Shown: positions 1 to 9,357, counted from the first letter of the stretch. The stretch: 40,902 bases of DNA from Methanobacteriota archaeon (GCA_026394495.1 JAPKYE010000002.1:1-40902); one strand, 5' to 3'. Notes: generated by a model not told the origin, from the letters alone. Numbers and translations: made by a program.

Positions 1-740
1 TATTGCTTCTTTGTATGCGTCCATCGAAGAGATAGGGGTGAAAGGGAAGATACTCATATTGGACCGTGGGTTCTTTTCAGAAGATGTGATAGATTTTCTT
101 TCAGGAAAGAAAGTGTTTTACATACTTCCTACAAGACGGAATAGTAAGTTGTATGATGTGAGAATACATCTGAACAAGCATCTTTTTTACCATGATCGGT
201 TAATTAAATGTGGGAAAAGAAAGCATAACGATTATTTTCTTTATCTGTTTGAAGACACCCAGTTAAGGTTGGAGGAAGAGAAGAATTTGTACAAGATGTT
301 TGATGAAAAGAAAATAGATGGAGGCTCATTGAAAGAGAATATGACGGTCTCGGGGGATATATTGATAGTTTCAAATATGGATGTTGATGCCAGTGAGATA
401 TTCATGCTCTATAAGAAAAGAGACGGAGTGGAGAATCTCTTTGATGTGTATAAGACAACGTTGAATGCAGATAGAACATATCTCAGGGATGATGCAAGTA
501 TCTTTGGACATGTTTTTTTTTCCTTCCTCTCTCTTTTTGGTTATTGTACGATACATCAACTCATTAAAAAAGCGGGTCTGGAAAGTAAGTTTTCTCCTAT
601 AGATTTGTTGGAGGAGTATAGCAAAGTGTATCGTGTGGATTGTGGAGATAAGGTACTGTTATCTGAGGTTCCAAAGAAAGTGCATAACTTGGATAAAAAA
701 TTGGAGACAAACATATTCCCTAATTAAGCGGAGTTAAGGT
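1..740 (+). mobile_element. Right part of an IS4-like insertion sequence
   Basis: The transposase ends at 727. The likely right end of the element lies just after it, near 740. Read inward from 740 on the minus strand, the end is ACCTTAACTCCGC, which resembles the inverted ends of the 303-bp unit at 11619-11921 (ACCCACATTCCGC; 9 of 13 identical). The exact end is inferred, because the left end is outside the window. Confidence 0.5.
2..727 (+). CDS. IS4-type DDE transposase, C-terminal part (cut by window edge)
   Basis: The reading frame is open to the first base, so the gene begins outside the window. The first possible initiator (TTG at 11) is only an internal codon. The protein has a strand-Asp segment, ILDRGFFSEDV, as in the second catalytic region of IS4-family transposases. 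Later comes a full Y-(2)-R-(3)-E-(6)-K signature (YKKRDGVENLFDVYK), which carries the catalytic Glu. The C-terminal part after it is helical. It would cut and paste DNA as a dimer at terminal inverted repeats. The stop codon overlaps the 3' end of the convergent esterase gene by 4 nt. Family assignment is firm from the signature; whether the whole element is active cannot be judged because the N-terminal half is missing. Confidence 0.88.
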   Translation: MASLYASIEEIGVKGKILILDRGFFSEDVIDFLSGKKVFYILPTRRNSKLYDVRIHLNKHLFYHDRLIKCGKRKHNDYFLYLFEDTQLRLEEEKNLYKMFDEKKIDGGSLKENMTVSGDILIVSNMDVDASEIFMLYKKRDGVENLFDVYKTTLNADRTYLRDDASIFGHVFFSFLSLFGYCTIHQLIKKAGLESKFSPIDLLEEYSKVYRVDCGDKVLLSEVPKKVHNLDKKLETNIFPN

Positions 741-2001
741 TTCTTAATATAAAATTATCATATTGGGCGCGATGAAAAACGTAATTTATCGATCCTAGTT
801 TTGGTTGTTTTATTTGGTGAATACTAAGAAAACGGAATCTATTTATGGCTGTAAAACGACCTTTGGAAAATGTAAAACCTATGATTTGATATTTTTCTTT
901 TAATTCATTTTTTAAATAAAAACCTATTGATCCGTATGCTTCATAATTAGCAACATGCATATTATGAGCCCATAAAGCTACTTTTGTATCTTCTCCAAAT
1001 AAAGCACTAGTCCACAATGTGTTTTGCGCCATATACAAATCCCTGTAATTTTTTTGTATATCGTATCTATATCCGTATCCAACATCATTTGCTTGTTTAA
1101 TGTTTAAAACAATTTGTTTGATAAATAGATATTCAAACTCTGATGAAGCAGAAATAAATTCATTTCTGAAATCTTCAAGCTTTGTTAGTAAAATATCAAC
1201 ATATTGATCTATTTCTTCTTTTTTATCCAAGGTCATATTTGAATAATAAATATATAAATTTGAGCTATAATTTGAGCCCATTTGTTTAATTTCATCTAAA
1301 AACTGTACGCAGTCTTCAGGTAATGAAATATTAGTGTTATCAAAATATTTTTTTATTATATCTGATTGGTACGTCATTTCTTGACAATCCACGCCAATAA
1401 AATATATTTTATCTGCATCAGATTTATGCTCATTATATTCTTTCATCCAAAGCAATAAATTTTTTACTTCTTCAGTACTCCAAGTCCAGAAATGCATAAT
1501 ATTCTTCATTATATTGTCAATATCTCCCTCCCCTTTAGTAACAAAATTATTAATATAATACGATTCACCCATATCACATTCAAACGCAAATATTTTAAAG
1601 CCGTAATTTTCAACTAAATATTTAAAAATTCTATGTTTAAGCTGAAAGAACTCTTTTGTTCCATGAGTTGCCTCACCTAAACCCACAATTCTACAATCAG
1701 ACAAATATGCTAAACTTTCTAAATCTGCATCACTTAACTCCAGAGGTGAACTGCGTAATGGATAAATTATTTTATTTAACGATCTAACAATTGATAAATA
1801 TGAACTATCCATCCCATTTATTTTAGCCAACGGAACTTCTCCAGTCCCCGCTTTATCCACAAAAAACATTTGTGTCAGTGGTTTTTTCTCTAATGTTATT
1901 TGGTTATTTTTTTCAATATTAACTGTAAGTCCTGTAACATTAAAACTTACACATAAAAAAAGTAGTATGATCGTTAAAGAGATAATCTTGTTTTTTTGCA
2001 T
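724..2001 (-). CDS. Secreted erythromycin-esterase-like hydrolase
   Basis: 425 aa. A hydrophobic signal segment covers residues about 5-24 (IISLTIILLFLCVSF), so the protein is probably exported. The rest matches the erythromycin esterase family: VGLGEATHGTKEFFQLKHR at residues 106-124 carries the conserved E and H, FAFECDMGE follows, and VALWAHNMHVAN carries the late catalytic His region. Known members hydrolyse macrolide lactone rings, but many have unknown substrates, so macrolide resistance is not implied here. The ATG follows AGGTGA at a normal distance. The gene is visibly more AT-rich than the aCPSF1 gene beside it. Its last codons overlap the transposase end, so the C-terminus was probably replaced by IS sequence. 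Acquisition by transfer is likely. Confidence 0.8.
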   Translation of the reverse strand: MQKNKIISLTIILLFLCVSFNVTGLTVNIEKNNQITLEKKPLTQMFFVDKAGTGEVPLAKINGMDSSYLSIVRSLNKIIYPLRSSPLELSDADLESLAYLSDCRIVGLGEATHGTKEFFQLKHRIFKYLVENYGFKIFAFECDMGESYYINNFVTKGEGDIDNIMKNIMHFWTWSTEEVKNLLLWMKEYNEHKSDADKIYFIGVDCQEMTYQSDIIKKYFDNTNISLPEDCVQFLDEIKQMGSNYSSNLYIYYSNMTLDKKEEIDQYVDILLTKLEDFRNEFISASSEFEYLFIKQIVLNIKQANDVGYGYRYDIQKNYRDLYMAQNTLWTSALFGEDTKVALWAHNMHVANYEAYGSIGFYLKNELKEKYQIIGFTFSKGRFTAINRFRFLSIHQIKQPKLGSINYVFHRAQYDNFILRNLNSA

Positions 2002-2092
2002 ATGCTGTCACCTAAACAAATTATATATCATACAATTAATATATAAATATATCCAATCTGTGCGTAAATAATACGTAAAATAATATTACATT

Positions 2093-4000
2093 TTACACAA
2101 ATCTAATGCTTTCCAGATTCATCGGCGCAGCTGTCGATGTGTTAAATTTTTTATGGACCGATGAAGCAATATCAATGCATTTTGATTCTTCACCATGACC
2201 AAAGATGATACGCTCGGGCCTTGGAGACATATTGTTAAGAAATCCCATAAGCTGCCTGCGGTCACTATGCCCTGAAAAACCATCGCAGGTCTCTACATTC
2301 ATGTTCACCTTCAGATTCACGATGTTTCCCTGAATATTCATAGGTATTTCTTTACCGCCTCGTTGAACCCTACGCCCGATGGTTCCTTCCGCCTGATAAC
2401 CGACGAACACAAGCGTATTTTTCTCATCTGGTGACCATTCTTTGAAATACTCCATCACCGGACCACCATTCATCATACCACTGGTTGCAAGGACAACACA
2501 AGGCTCAGGATCAGAAATGATTTTCTCCCGAGTAGCAACACTATCAACTCGTTTGAAAATGTCAGAAAGCAACGGGTTTTCCCCCATCTGGAAAATCTGA
2601 TTACGCAGTTTGTTGTTCAAATATTCAGGGTACGCAGTATGAATCGCTGTTGCCTCCCAGATCATCCCATCAAGATACACAGGGATCTTAGGCATCTCCT
2701 TAGTTGAAGTGAGATTTTCAAGCACAATCATGACTTCCTGACTACGCCCAACCGCAAACACAGGAACCAAAACCTTTCCCTTTTTATTCACACAACGCAA
2801 CACGATATCCTTAAGTCGATCAGTAGCCTCTTTTCGAGAAGGCTGAAAATCATCACGCCCACCATACGTAGACTCAACAACCATTGCTTCAAGACGTGGA
2901 AAATGATTCACCGCCGGGTTAAACAACCATGTTTTCTCATACTTAATATCACCAGAAAACGCGATGTTATACAACCCTTCACCCACATGAAAATGCGCAA
3001 TAGCAGAACCAAGGATATGACCCGCATTATGAAACGTCAAGCGAACATCCGGCGTAATATCCGTTGTATCCCCATATCCCAGTGGAATACAATGTTTAAT
3101 CACATTTCGAATATTATCAGATGAATACGGAACTTTCTTCGCATCCGCAGCGGCAACCTTCAAATAATCCATCTGCAGAAGCGTCATAAGATCCCTAGTT
3201 GGAGGGGTACAGTAAATCGGACCATCATACCCATACTTATACAACAGCGGAACAAGCCCGCAATGATCCAGATGCGCATGGGTAAGCACCACTGCATCAA
3301 TGGTTTCCAATGGTAACACTTCAGGAAGATGAATATAAGGAGTACCACTCTCAGAGGAGACATCAATGCCGCAGTCAATCAGAATTTTACTATCCTGCGT
3401 ATGAAGCATACTGCAGGACCTGCCGACTTCTCGAAAACCACCAAGAGCAATAACACGAACGAATTTCTCGTTTGTTGAAACCCCTCGATGGAGCCTTCGG
3501 CCGATTTTACGCAGAATCTCCTTACGCTCATCACTCATCGACCGCAGATACCCACGGATCTCCTGCACGGTTTTAGACGGAATTGGTGGCGCCCGAATAA
3601 TAGTAGGAGCCCAGTTAATCGTCCGTTTAATCTCATTAAGCAATAAGCCTTCTTTCCCAATAGCTGCCCCAGGTTTCAACGCCTCAATCACAACTTCCCC
3701 GACATCAGGCTGAAAATAAATGTTTGTTATCTCCGCGTCTTTAGGGATAATCTTTCGTATCTTTTTCTCAGCAACATCAATATCTGTAAGAACAGAAGGA
3801 TCAGGACGAACAACGATACGTTTCTGCAGCATCTTTGCCAACTGACGAAGCGTATCCTTGTTATCCGCGAATTTATCAGGGGTTGTCGTATAAATCACTA
3901 AAAGAGCCCCTTCAAACTCGACTTCTGTTACATCAATTGCTGGGGGAATAAATCCCCGTATCTTACCTTTCATTTCCCGTAAAACATCGTCTACTGTCAT
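2093..4000 (-). CDS. Archaeal CPSF-type ribonuclease (KH + MBL + beta-CASP)
   Basis: 635 aa, full length for aCPSF1 (also called FttA). The N-terminal 150 residues hold KH domains with the GxxG-like loop IGKEG (114-118). The metallo-beta-lactamase core follows with HAHLDH at 241-246, a later GHILGSA and FSGDIKYE, and a C-terminal HGEESK. The beta-CASP domain lies between them, with VESTYGGRDD and LATSGMMNGGP. Family members are cytoplasmic zinc ribonucleases that cut RNA 3' ends at U-rich sites and drive transcription termination in archaea. The downstream neighbour on the minus strand is the esterase; the proteasome gene lies 73 nt upstream. It is the conserved single-copy form, with all metal ligands visible. 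Confidence 0.97.
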   Translation of the reverse strand: MTVDDVLREMKGKIRGFIPPAIDVTEVEFEGALLVIYTTTPDKFADNKDTLRQLAKMLQKRIVVRPDPSVLTDIDVAEKKIRKIIPKDAEITNIYFQPDVGEVVIEALKPGAAIGKEGLLLNEIKRTINWAPTIIRAPPIPSKTVQEIRGYLRSMSDERKEILRKIGRRLHRGVSTNEKFVRVIALGGFREVGRSCSMLHTQDSKILIDCGIDVSSESGTPYIHLPEVLPLETIDAVVLTHAHLDHCGLVPLLYKYGYDGPIYCTPPTRDLMTLLQMDYLKVAAADAKKVPYSSDNIRNVIKHCIPLGYGDTTDITPDVRLTFHNAGHILGSAIAHFHVGEGLYNIAFSGDIKYEKTWLFNPAVNHFPRLEAMVVESTYGGRDDFQPSRKEATDRLKDIVLRCVNKKGKVLVPVFAVGRSQEVMIVLENLTSTKEMPKIPVYLDGMIWEATAIHTAYPEYLNNKLRNQIFQMGENPLLSDIFKRVDSVATREKIISDPEPCVVLATSGMMNGGPVMEYFKEWSPDEKNTLVFVGYQAEGTIGRRVQRGGKEIPMNIQGNIVNLKVNMNVETCDGFSGHSDRRQLMGFLNNMSPRPERIIFGHGEESKCIDIASSVHKKFNTSTAAPMNLESIRFV

Positions 4001-4073
4001 TTACATACCTTGAAAAACGTGATAAATTTGATAAACGAAATCATATGATCTGACGAAGAATACATTATTTTTT

Positions 4074-4706
4074 TTATTTCCCGAATTTCGCCATACGTTT
4101 TTTTATTTCCTCGTCAGGAATAATTTTAAACTCTTTATCTGTAATCACAGCGACATCAATACCGTTTCCTGAACAAGAATCCCTGTTCATCGCGGCAGAA
4201 ATCGCTCGGACAGCAATATCAATACCTTCATTTACCGACATATCATCCTTAAAAAGATCCTCAAGAACACCAAAAACGTACGGTGAACCTGATCCGCCTG
4301 ACGTATATTTATCAGGGATTGATCCTCCTGCGGAATCAAGCGAAAACACATGACCGCCGGCAGCATCCCAGCCACCAAGGATCAATTGCACATAATATGG
4401 ATAAAATTTATGCTGATTTAAAATATTAGCCATCAGTGTTGCTGCACTGTTGATCGGCATCAATGTTTCCCGTTTTAAACGATACAGATTCACCTCGGCG
4501 GTGAGATACCTAGAAAGCGCCTGCAGATCACCAACAAGACCAGCGGTTGCCAGTGCCATATGCTCATCGATCTTATACAGTTTCTTTGTTGCTTTATGGG
4601 CAATTAACGTACCCATAGTTGCTCTGCGTTCTGTAGCGATAATAACGCCATCTTTGCATACCATACCTAGGATTGTTGTTCCCGTTTTCTTGTTAACTTC
4701 TTCCAT
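4074..4706 (-). CDS. psmB: Proteasome beta subunit
   Basis: 210 aa. The start is taken at the ATG at 4706 because GGAG lies 9 nt upstream; the longer GTG start at 4721 would sit on that ribosome-binding site. The propeptide is nine residues, MEEVNKKTG, and autocatalytic cleavage would expose the N-terminal Thr of TTILG. Counting from that Thr, Lys33 is present; Glu stands at position 17. GSGSPY and the SGNGIDVAVI tail are typical. It forms the inner rings of the 20S proteasome, with the alpha subunit encoded elsewhere. The family is unambiguous. Confidence 0.97.
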   Translation of the reverse strand: MEEVNKKTGTTILGMVCKDGVIIATERRATMGTLIAHKATKKLYKIDEHMALATAGLVGDLQALSRYLTAEVNLYRLKRETLMPINSAATLMANILNQHKFYPYYVQLILGGWDAAGGHVFSLDSAGGSIPDKYTSGGSGSPYVFGVLEDLFKDDMSVNEGIDIAVRAISAAMNRDSCSGNGIDVAVITDKEFKIIPDEEIKKRMAKFGK

Positions 4707-4781
4707 AAGAACTAACTCCACAAAATATGTAAAAGTACAAGTTGGAATCCTATATCTTTTATTTATACTTTGTGTAATGAT

Positions 4782-5984
4782 TCAGATGATGGCCAGTTTC
4801 TTACCCAGTTTCTCAAACACCTCAAGAGTGAAATCAAGATCCTTCTTCGAGAGCCCTGCGTTCATCATCGTACGAATCCGAGCCTTATCCTTGGCAACCA
4901 TCGGGAACACAATTGGGAGCGCGTAGATCCCTTCGTCAAACAAGAGGTTACTTAGCTCCTTTGCTATTTTTGATTCTCCAACAATTACTGGTGTGATAGG
5001 TGTTTCACTATTACCCGTATCAAACCCCATAGAAACTAGTTCTTTTTTGAAATATCTGGTATTCTCCCAAAGGTTTTTCACATGTTCTGGTTCTGTTTCT
5101 AACACATTGATTGCAGCAAGTTGTGCACCAGAAACCGCAGGGGGATGTGATCCGCTAAGAAGCCAGGTTCTTGATTTGTTATACGCGAAGTTGACGAGAT
5201 CTCGACTTCCTGCGATAAGACCACCGACAACCCCAAAGGCTTTGCTAAACGTCCCCATCTCCACATCGATTTTTCCTTCGATTCCAAAATGTGCACCGAT
5301 TCCTCTTCCCTCAGGTCCGACGACCCCTTCTCCATGGGCGTCATCGACATAGGTCATCGCCCCAAACTCATTTGCAAGTTTCACAATTTTATCCACCGGT
5401 GCGATGTCGCCATCCATGCTGAATACCCCATCGGTGATAATGAGGATTCTGCGATATTTTGTATCGGCATCACGAAGTACTTTTTCGAGGTCGCTCATGT
5501 CTTTATGTTTGTAAATAGCTCGATCTGCTTTTGAGAGACGTACACCATCAATGATACTTCCGTGGTTAAGCTCGTCGCTGATCACGATATCTCCCTTGTC
5601 GACCAACTGTGGGATCAGACCTGCAGTCGCAGCGAACCCGGTTTGGTAGATAAGCGAGGCTTCCGTATGTTTGAATTTAGCGAGTCGTTTTTCAACTTCA
5701 AGGTGGATTTTTAACGTTCCTGCAATCGCTCGAACAGACCCAGATCCTGCGCCATATTTTTTCGCAGCATCGATAGAACCTTGAATGAGTAGAGGATGAT
5801 TACTTAAATTCAAATAGTTATTCGAACACAGCATTATCACTTCTTTTCCATCGATGATTGAATGTGGTTTTGATCCTGATTCCAGGGTGCGTGGTCTCCA
5901 ATCAAAGTTATTTTTTACTAACTCTTGATATTCTTCTTTTAAAAATGCAGTTTGATTACGTTTCATTTTCTGTTTGTCTCCCAT
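4782..5984 (-). CDS. kbl: Glycine C-acetyltransferase / Kbl-BioF type PLP enzyme
   Basis: 400 aa, the normal length for the alpha-oxoamine synthase family. The Schiff-base lysine is K248 in GTFSKAFGVVGG, the PLP Asp lies in VDDAHGEG (213-220), and MLCSNNYLNL is typical near the N-terminus. Kbl makes or cleaves 2-amino-3-ketobutyrate with CoA and glycine in threonine breakdown. Close relatives are BioF and serine palmitoyltransferase. The overall look is closest to Kbl, but no threonine dehydrogenase gene is present in the window, so the substrate is inferred. The ATG follows GGAG at 8 nt. Confidence 0.85.
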   Translation of the reverse strand: MGDKQKMKRNQTAFLKEEYQELVKNNFDWRPRTLESGSKPHSIIDGKEVIMLCSNNYLNLSNHPLLIQGSIDAAKKYGAGSGSVRAIAGTLKIHLEVEKRLAKFKHTEASLIYQTGFAATAGLIPQLVDKGDIVISDELNHGSIIDGVRLSKADRAIYKHKDMSDLEKVLRDADTKYRRILIITDGVFSMDGDIAPVDKIVKLANEFGAMTYVDDAHGEGVVGPEGRGIGAHFGIEGKIDVEMGTFSKAFGVVGGLIAGSRDLVNFAYNKSRTWLLSGSHPPAVSGAQLAAINVLETEPEHVKNLWENTRYFKKELVSMGFDTGNSETPITPVIVGESKIAKELSNLLFDEGIYALPIVFPMVAKDKARIRTMMNAGLSKKDLDFTLEVFEKLGKKLAII

Positions 5985-6027
5985 AATAATTACTCCGTTT
6001 TGAGGAAGGGGAGAACATTTTACGTTA

Positions 6028-7167
6028 TTAAAAGTTATTGGTTTGAATTTTTACTACCCTACTGAACCGATACCCGATAACAACCATCAGAAACTCTCTT
6101 TTTGCAAACGACGAATCAAGTGTCGTATCTCCTGTGTCTACGCGCAGAAATGGCGTCCCTGTAAGTTTTGAGGTGGTTGCAACGACGATGATATTGTCTA
6201 TCCCGATCTTTTTCACGACTACAGGGCTAAGCTGTAGATTTCCTCTTCCAAGGATAAAGCCTTGTGCACCAATCGGGCTGAGGATGAGTTTTGCTTGAGG
6301 GTACTGTTTTAGTAGCTTGAGGATTTGTTCTTCGTTCAGATCGCTACCAATGACTTTTTTTTGATAAACCGCATCGATTCCAAGGAGCGTATGTGCTAAA
6401 CCAATGTTTTTTGCAATCGCGTCTATTGTGCCCCCAGAACCGAAGAAAAAGAGTGTGGTTGGATTTCGTTGCATTTCCTCAAGGATATGATCAGAAAGAT
6501 CGCTTTTGCTATCGTTATCTGATACCGACTCAAATGATGTTTTTCCCACTTGAACATATGTTGGTTCTATGATTCCTTTTGCGACCCCGTACAATTGAAC
6601 TTTCCAGATACCTTTTCTATAGAGGTCTTCATCAAGATCCATAACCTCACAGTCACCAACAGGTATACTGCCTTGAACAAAATCCTCTATCATCTTTGCG
6701 GTCGCATGGATAGTAACTCCAAAGACACCGGAATGCATTTTCACCCCTGAAGGTATCCCGAGAATTGGTATTTTATTTTGAACGATTCCGAAAATATCAC
6801 GCGCAGTACCATCCCCTCCGCAGAACAGAATCAAATCAACATTTTTTACGAGAAATTGTTTACACGCATCCTTTGTATCTATAGAAGATGTTTCTTTGTT
6901 TTTTGAAGCGTATGCGATATTGATGTTTTTTATCCCTGCTCTTTTTAGTTCCTTTTCACCCATTGTACCAGCACAAGTTATCCAGTGGATATCCTTGTTT
7001 TTCTTTTGAAGAGCAACTTCTTTGAGGGTTTCTCTTGCTTTTTGTGGTGCAACTGGTTTTGCTTTCCGAGCCTTTGCCTCTTTGAGCACACCATCAGTCC
7101 CTTTGAGTCCTACGCGTCCGCCCATCCCTGCAATAGGATTTACGATAAAACCAATGGTTCGCTTCAT
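6028..7167 (-). CDS. ATP-NAD kinase-like protein (COG3199 type)
   Basis: 379 aa. The N-terminus reads IGFIVNPIAGMGGRVGLKG, typical of the ATP-NAD/AcoX kinase family. The signature GGDGTARD starts at residue 117 and binds ATP phosphate. A second glycine-rich stretch, FFGSGGTIDAIAKN, matches the C-terminal half of this family. Canonical NAD kinases are shorter (about 250-290 aa), so this is the longer archaeal/AcoX-like branch whose precise substrate is less certain. It lies 43 nt upstream of the kbl-like gene in the same direction, so co-transcription is possible. Confidence 0.85.
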   Translation of the reverse strand: MKRTIGFIVNPIAGMGGRVGLKGTDGVLKEAKARKAKPVAPQKARETLKEVALQKKNKDIHWITCAGTMGEKELKRAGIKNINIAYASKNKETSSIDTKDACKQFLVKNVDLILFCGGDGTARDIFGIVQNKIPILGIPSGVKMHSGVFGVTIHATAKMIEDFVQGSIPVGDCEVMDLDEDLYRKGIWKVQLYGVAKGIIEPTYVQVGKTSFESVSDNDSKSDLSDHILEEMQRNPTTLFFFGSGGTIDAIAKNIGLAHTLLGIDAVYQKKVIGSDLNEEQILKLLKQYPQAKLILSPIGAQGFILGRGNLQLSPVVVKKIGIDNIIVVATTSKLTGTPFLRVDTGDTTLDSSFAKREFLMVVIGYRFSRVVKIQTNNF

Positions 7168-7454
7168 TAGTATTTCCTATAATTCAGGTTCGTATTTAAA
7201 CCCTAATGAACAAAAAAATTTTGCGGAAAATAATTTTGTTACAAAACCTCTAGTTAATGTACTGCTAACACCAGCGGGCTAATCATGAACCCGGTTACTT
7301 TTTATCCTTTTTTATAGTAAATACCACAATAAAAAACCATGCATCTTTTTAAAGAGAGAACTGTTACGCGTAAATATTAAACAGAAAAAATGAATATGAA
7401 CCTGCTCTGTGACACAAAAAGAACAATCTGCATAGAATGAAAGGTTGAAACATT
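7168..7454. promoter_or_regulatory. Divergent promoter region
   Basis: This 287-nt AT-rich spacer separates the minus-strand kinase gene from the plus-strand zinc-ribbon gene. A TATA-like GTAAATATTAAA lies near 7370-7381 for the plus gene. I see no convincing gene in it. Confidence 0.4.
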
Positions 7455-7688
7455 ATGACGGAAAACGATGTAACATTCTTTTGTGAACGATGTGGAACTC
7501 AACTAAGTGCAGTTGATGATATCCACATATGTCTCTGTCAAACATGTCAAAAAAAAAGACAAGAAACAAAACATTCAGATGAATCGTTTGTCTGTGAAAT
7601 ATGCGGAAAACAGTTACATGCAATGGGTGAAATATCACAGGGTATCTGCAATGTATGCAAAGGAGAAATAATTAAAAAAATAAGATAA
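7455..7688 (+). CDS. Small double zinc-ribbon protein
   Basis: 77 aa with two cysteine clusters. The first pairs CERC (residues 10-13) with a CLCQTC group (26-31); the second pairs CEIC with CNVC near the C-terminus. Each looks like a zinc ribbon or rubredoxin-like knuckle. The rest is short and charged and ends in KKIR. It could bind nucleic acid or act as an adaptor; no specific family is recognised. The ATG follows AAAGG at a usable distance. It sits about 80 nt outside the left boundary of the putative integrated element. Confidence 0.75.
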   Translation: MTENDVTFFCERCGTQLSAVDDIHICLCQTCQKKRQETKHSDESFVCEICGKQLHAMGEISQGICNVCKGEIIKKIR

Positions 7689-7769
7689 TCCTTCTTAGAT
7701 TTTTGTTTAATCATAAACAATTTATTTTTTTTTAATAACTATTGATTAAGATTTCTCCAGTGGAGATAT

Positions 7770-7786
7770 ACGGACCTGTGGGGATT
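7770..7786 (+). repeat. Distal att core (copy of tRNA-Arg 3' end)
   Basis: It is identical over 17 nt to 14356-14372 and in the same orientation. Beyond the core the match is only patchy: read in the tRNA sense, a GGATA at about the right distance is shared. The rest of the tRNA is absent here. Confidence 0.72.
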
Positions 7787-8060
7787 TAAGGATTATCCAG
7801 ATACACAACTGGAGAGAATGGATATTTTTTCACAATTCTCTGCACTATTTTATGTTCTGATTTTAGTTAATATCTATTTTACGGATGTTTAACATTATAA
7901 GTGCCAACAATCACTTTATTTCTTGCATCCTATAGAAAGTAACTATACAGATGATATAATTGAAAAAGCAATTTCCTCCTTCGATAATCAAAAAGGAGCA
8001 GGAGATGGCGAAAAAGAGGAAAAGTTCCATCTCCATGATTTTTTGTTGAATATATTTCAG
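7787..8060. other. AT-rich spacer inside the left end of the element
   Basis: I see no convincing gene here. A 14-codon frame begins after an AAAAGGAG-like site near 8005 (MAKKRKSSISMIFC). It is too short to call and may be chance or the stump of a deleted gene. Confidence 0.3.
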
Positions 8061-8393
8061 TTACCAAGGATCAACGTCTGGATGTAGTTTTAGGTATATC
8101 ACTTCAAAGAGGACTTTTATAAAATTCCCTATAAGACAATGAAAAATGAAATACAGAAATGCACCTGTATAAATACTTATAATAATTATTGCGGCTATTA
8201 CATAAGCAAGAAAACGAGGTTCATCGGTGTTCTGTAGTTTTTCCTTTAACACATCGATGTTTATGGTTTTAATTTTGTCCAGAATACGGGATTTGTTTAT
8301 GTCAACAACGGTTTTGTATTGTATTGCTGAGATTGATGGCACCAGCATTAAAATTATTCCTACAAATATTGCTCCTATGATTATTTTTTTCAT
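8061..8393 (-). CDS. Small membrane protein with signal segment
   Basis: 110 aa. A hydrophobic N-terminal segment (about residues 3-23) ends in SISA, a plausible signal peptidase site. A charged region follows (IDVLKEKLQN), then one long hydrophobic stretch (about 66-98) that could be one or two membrane helices. GAGGTG lies just before the ATG. It starts 40 nt after the end of the upstream gene on the same strand, so the two probably form an operon. I recognise no family. It lies in the cargo of the putative element. Confidence 0.6.
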   Translation of the reverse strand: MKKIIIGAIFVGIILMLVPSISAIQYKTVVDINKSRILDKIKTINIDVLKEKLQNTDEPRFLAYVIAAIIIISIYTGAFLYFIFHCLIGNFIKVLFEVIYLKLHPDVDPW

Positions 8394-8433
8394 TTTTCAC
8401 CTCTTCAAAAAAAGAAAAAAGAGAGAGGATTAC

Positions 8434-9357
8434 TTACGGTGGTAATCCAAATCCAAGTCTAAGTGCAGTAAGGGCTTCGACGCAGAAATTCCAAATTGTT
8501 CCACCTATTTCAAACAATTCTGGATTGTTTCCTAAAACTTGTAATATCTCCACGATAAGAGGTAGACCGAAAAAGAGTGGAGCAAGGAGAACAATCGGCA
8601 ATATAATACACTTTGCAATACCTGCTCCTACCATCATCATCTGCCAACAATCGATTTGTGCGTTGGTCCATGCTGGGTCACCTGCCCAATCTGGATAAGA
8701 ACCACCGTCTAACCAATCTTGCATATCAAGAGCACGTTGATAGATTTCGGCATATGTAATTCCAAGGTCTTCGTAAGTGTAATGTGTTTTAATTACAGTC
8801 TGTGAAATACCATCCTCTCCAGTAATATGTGTACCACCAATGCCACCACCACCAACTGGTGTTGCATCAAATAATATTCTACCTGAACGTTGTACTGATG
8901 TTGCTTGAGAAATACTTATCTCACTTGAACCAGAAATACTCCCAGGAATGACGTAACTGTAGAGCGGTGCAAAAAAGGTATCAAGACTGCCTGTTGCTTG
9001 ATATTCACTTATGATTTGGTCAAGAGGATTACTACTACCAGGACATGCAGCCATGTCAGTCAATGCTACCAGCATTATTTCTCGTCCACCATCTTCACCA
9101 TACATTTCATTGAACTCTTCCAATGAACCATCAAAACCCCATGTTTCTCCACTGTATAGAGCTTCAAGATAGTCACACGCAGGACAGTGGGATTCTTCCG
9201 CTAATTTTTCTTTTGTCACTGATGCGGTTGGTACTTGAACAAAACCGCCTGCTAGAACAAGCATCAAAACGACAGCGAGTGTTGCTGGCACTATAGCCAA
9301 CATTTTGAGTTTGTTATTTCCAGCCTTTTTCCAAAATTTGCTTTTTTCTGGTTCCAT
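8434..9357 (-). CDS. Membrane-anchored protein with extracellular CPAC motif
   Basis: 307 aa. The start is the ATG at 9355-9357 because GGAGG lies just upstream; the open frame runs back to 9567 but that part is not protein-like. A basic N-terminus is followed by a membrane segment (about 20-40). Then comes a CPAC pair at residues 58-61, a spacing shared with thiol-redox sites, and an acidic domain with GGGGIGG and tyrosine-rich stretches. A hydrophobic C-terminal block follows (CIILPIVLLAPLFFGLPL). It is probably an envelope protein facing outward. No family is recognised. A TATA-like element at 9407-9413 suits this strand. Confidence 0.65.
   Translation of the reverse strand: MEPEKSKFWKKAGNNKLKMLAIVPATLAVVLMLVLAGGFVQVPTASVTKEKLAEESHCPACDYLEALYSGETWGFDGSLEEFNEMYGEDGGREIMLVALTDMAACPGSSNPLDQIISEYQATGSLDTFFAPLYSYVIPGSISGSSEISISQATSVQRSGRILFDATPVGGGGIGGTHITGEDGISQTVIKTHYTYEDLGITYAEIYQRALDMQDWLDGGSYPDWAGDPAWTNAQIDCWQMMMVGAGIAKCIILPIVLLAPLFFGLPLIVEILQVLGNNPELFEIGGTIWNFCVEALTALRLGFGLPP

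Noticed and set aside
7455-7688. Zinc-ribbon gene as part of the element
   Set aside because: It lies outside the repeat at 7770-7786, so nothing supports including it.
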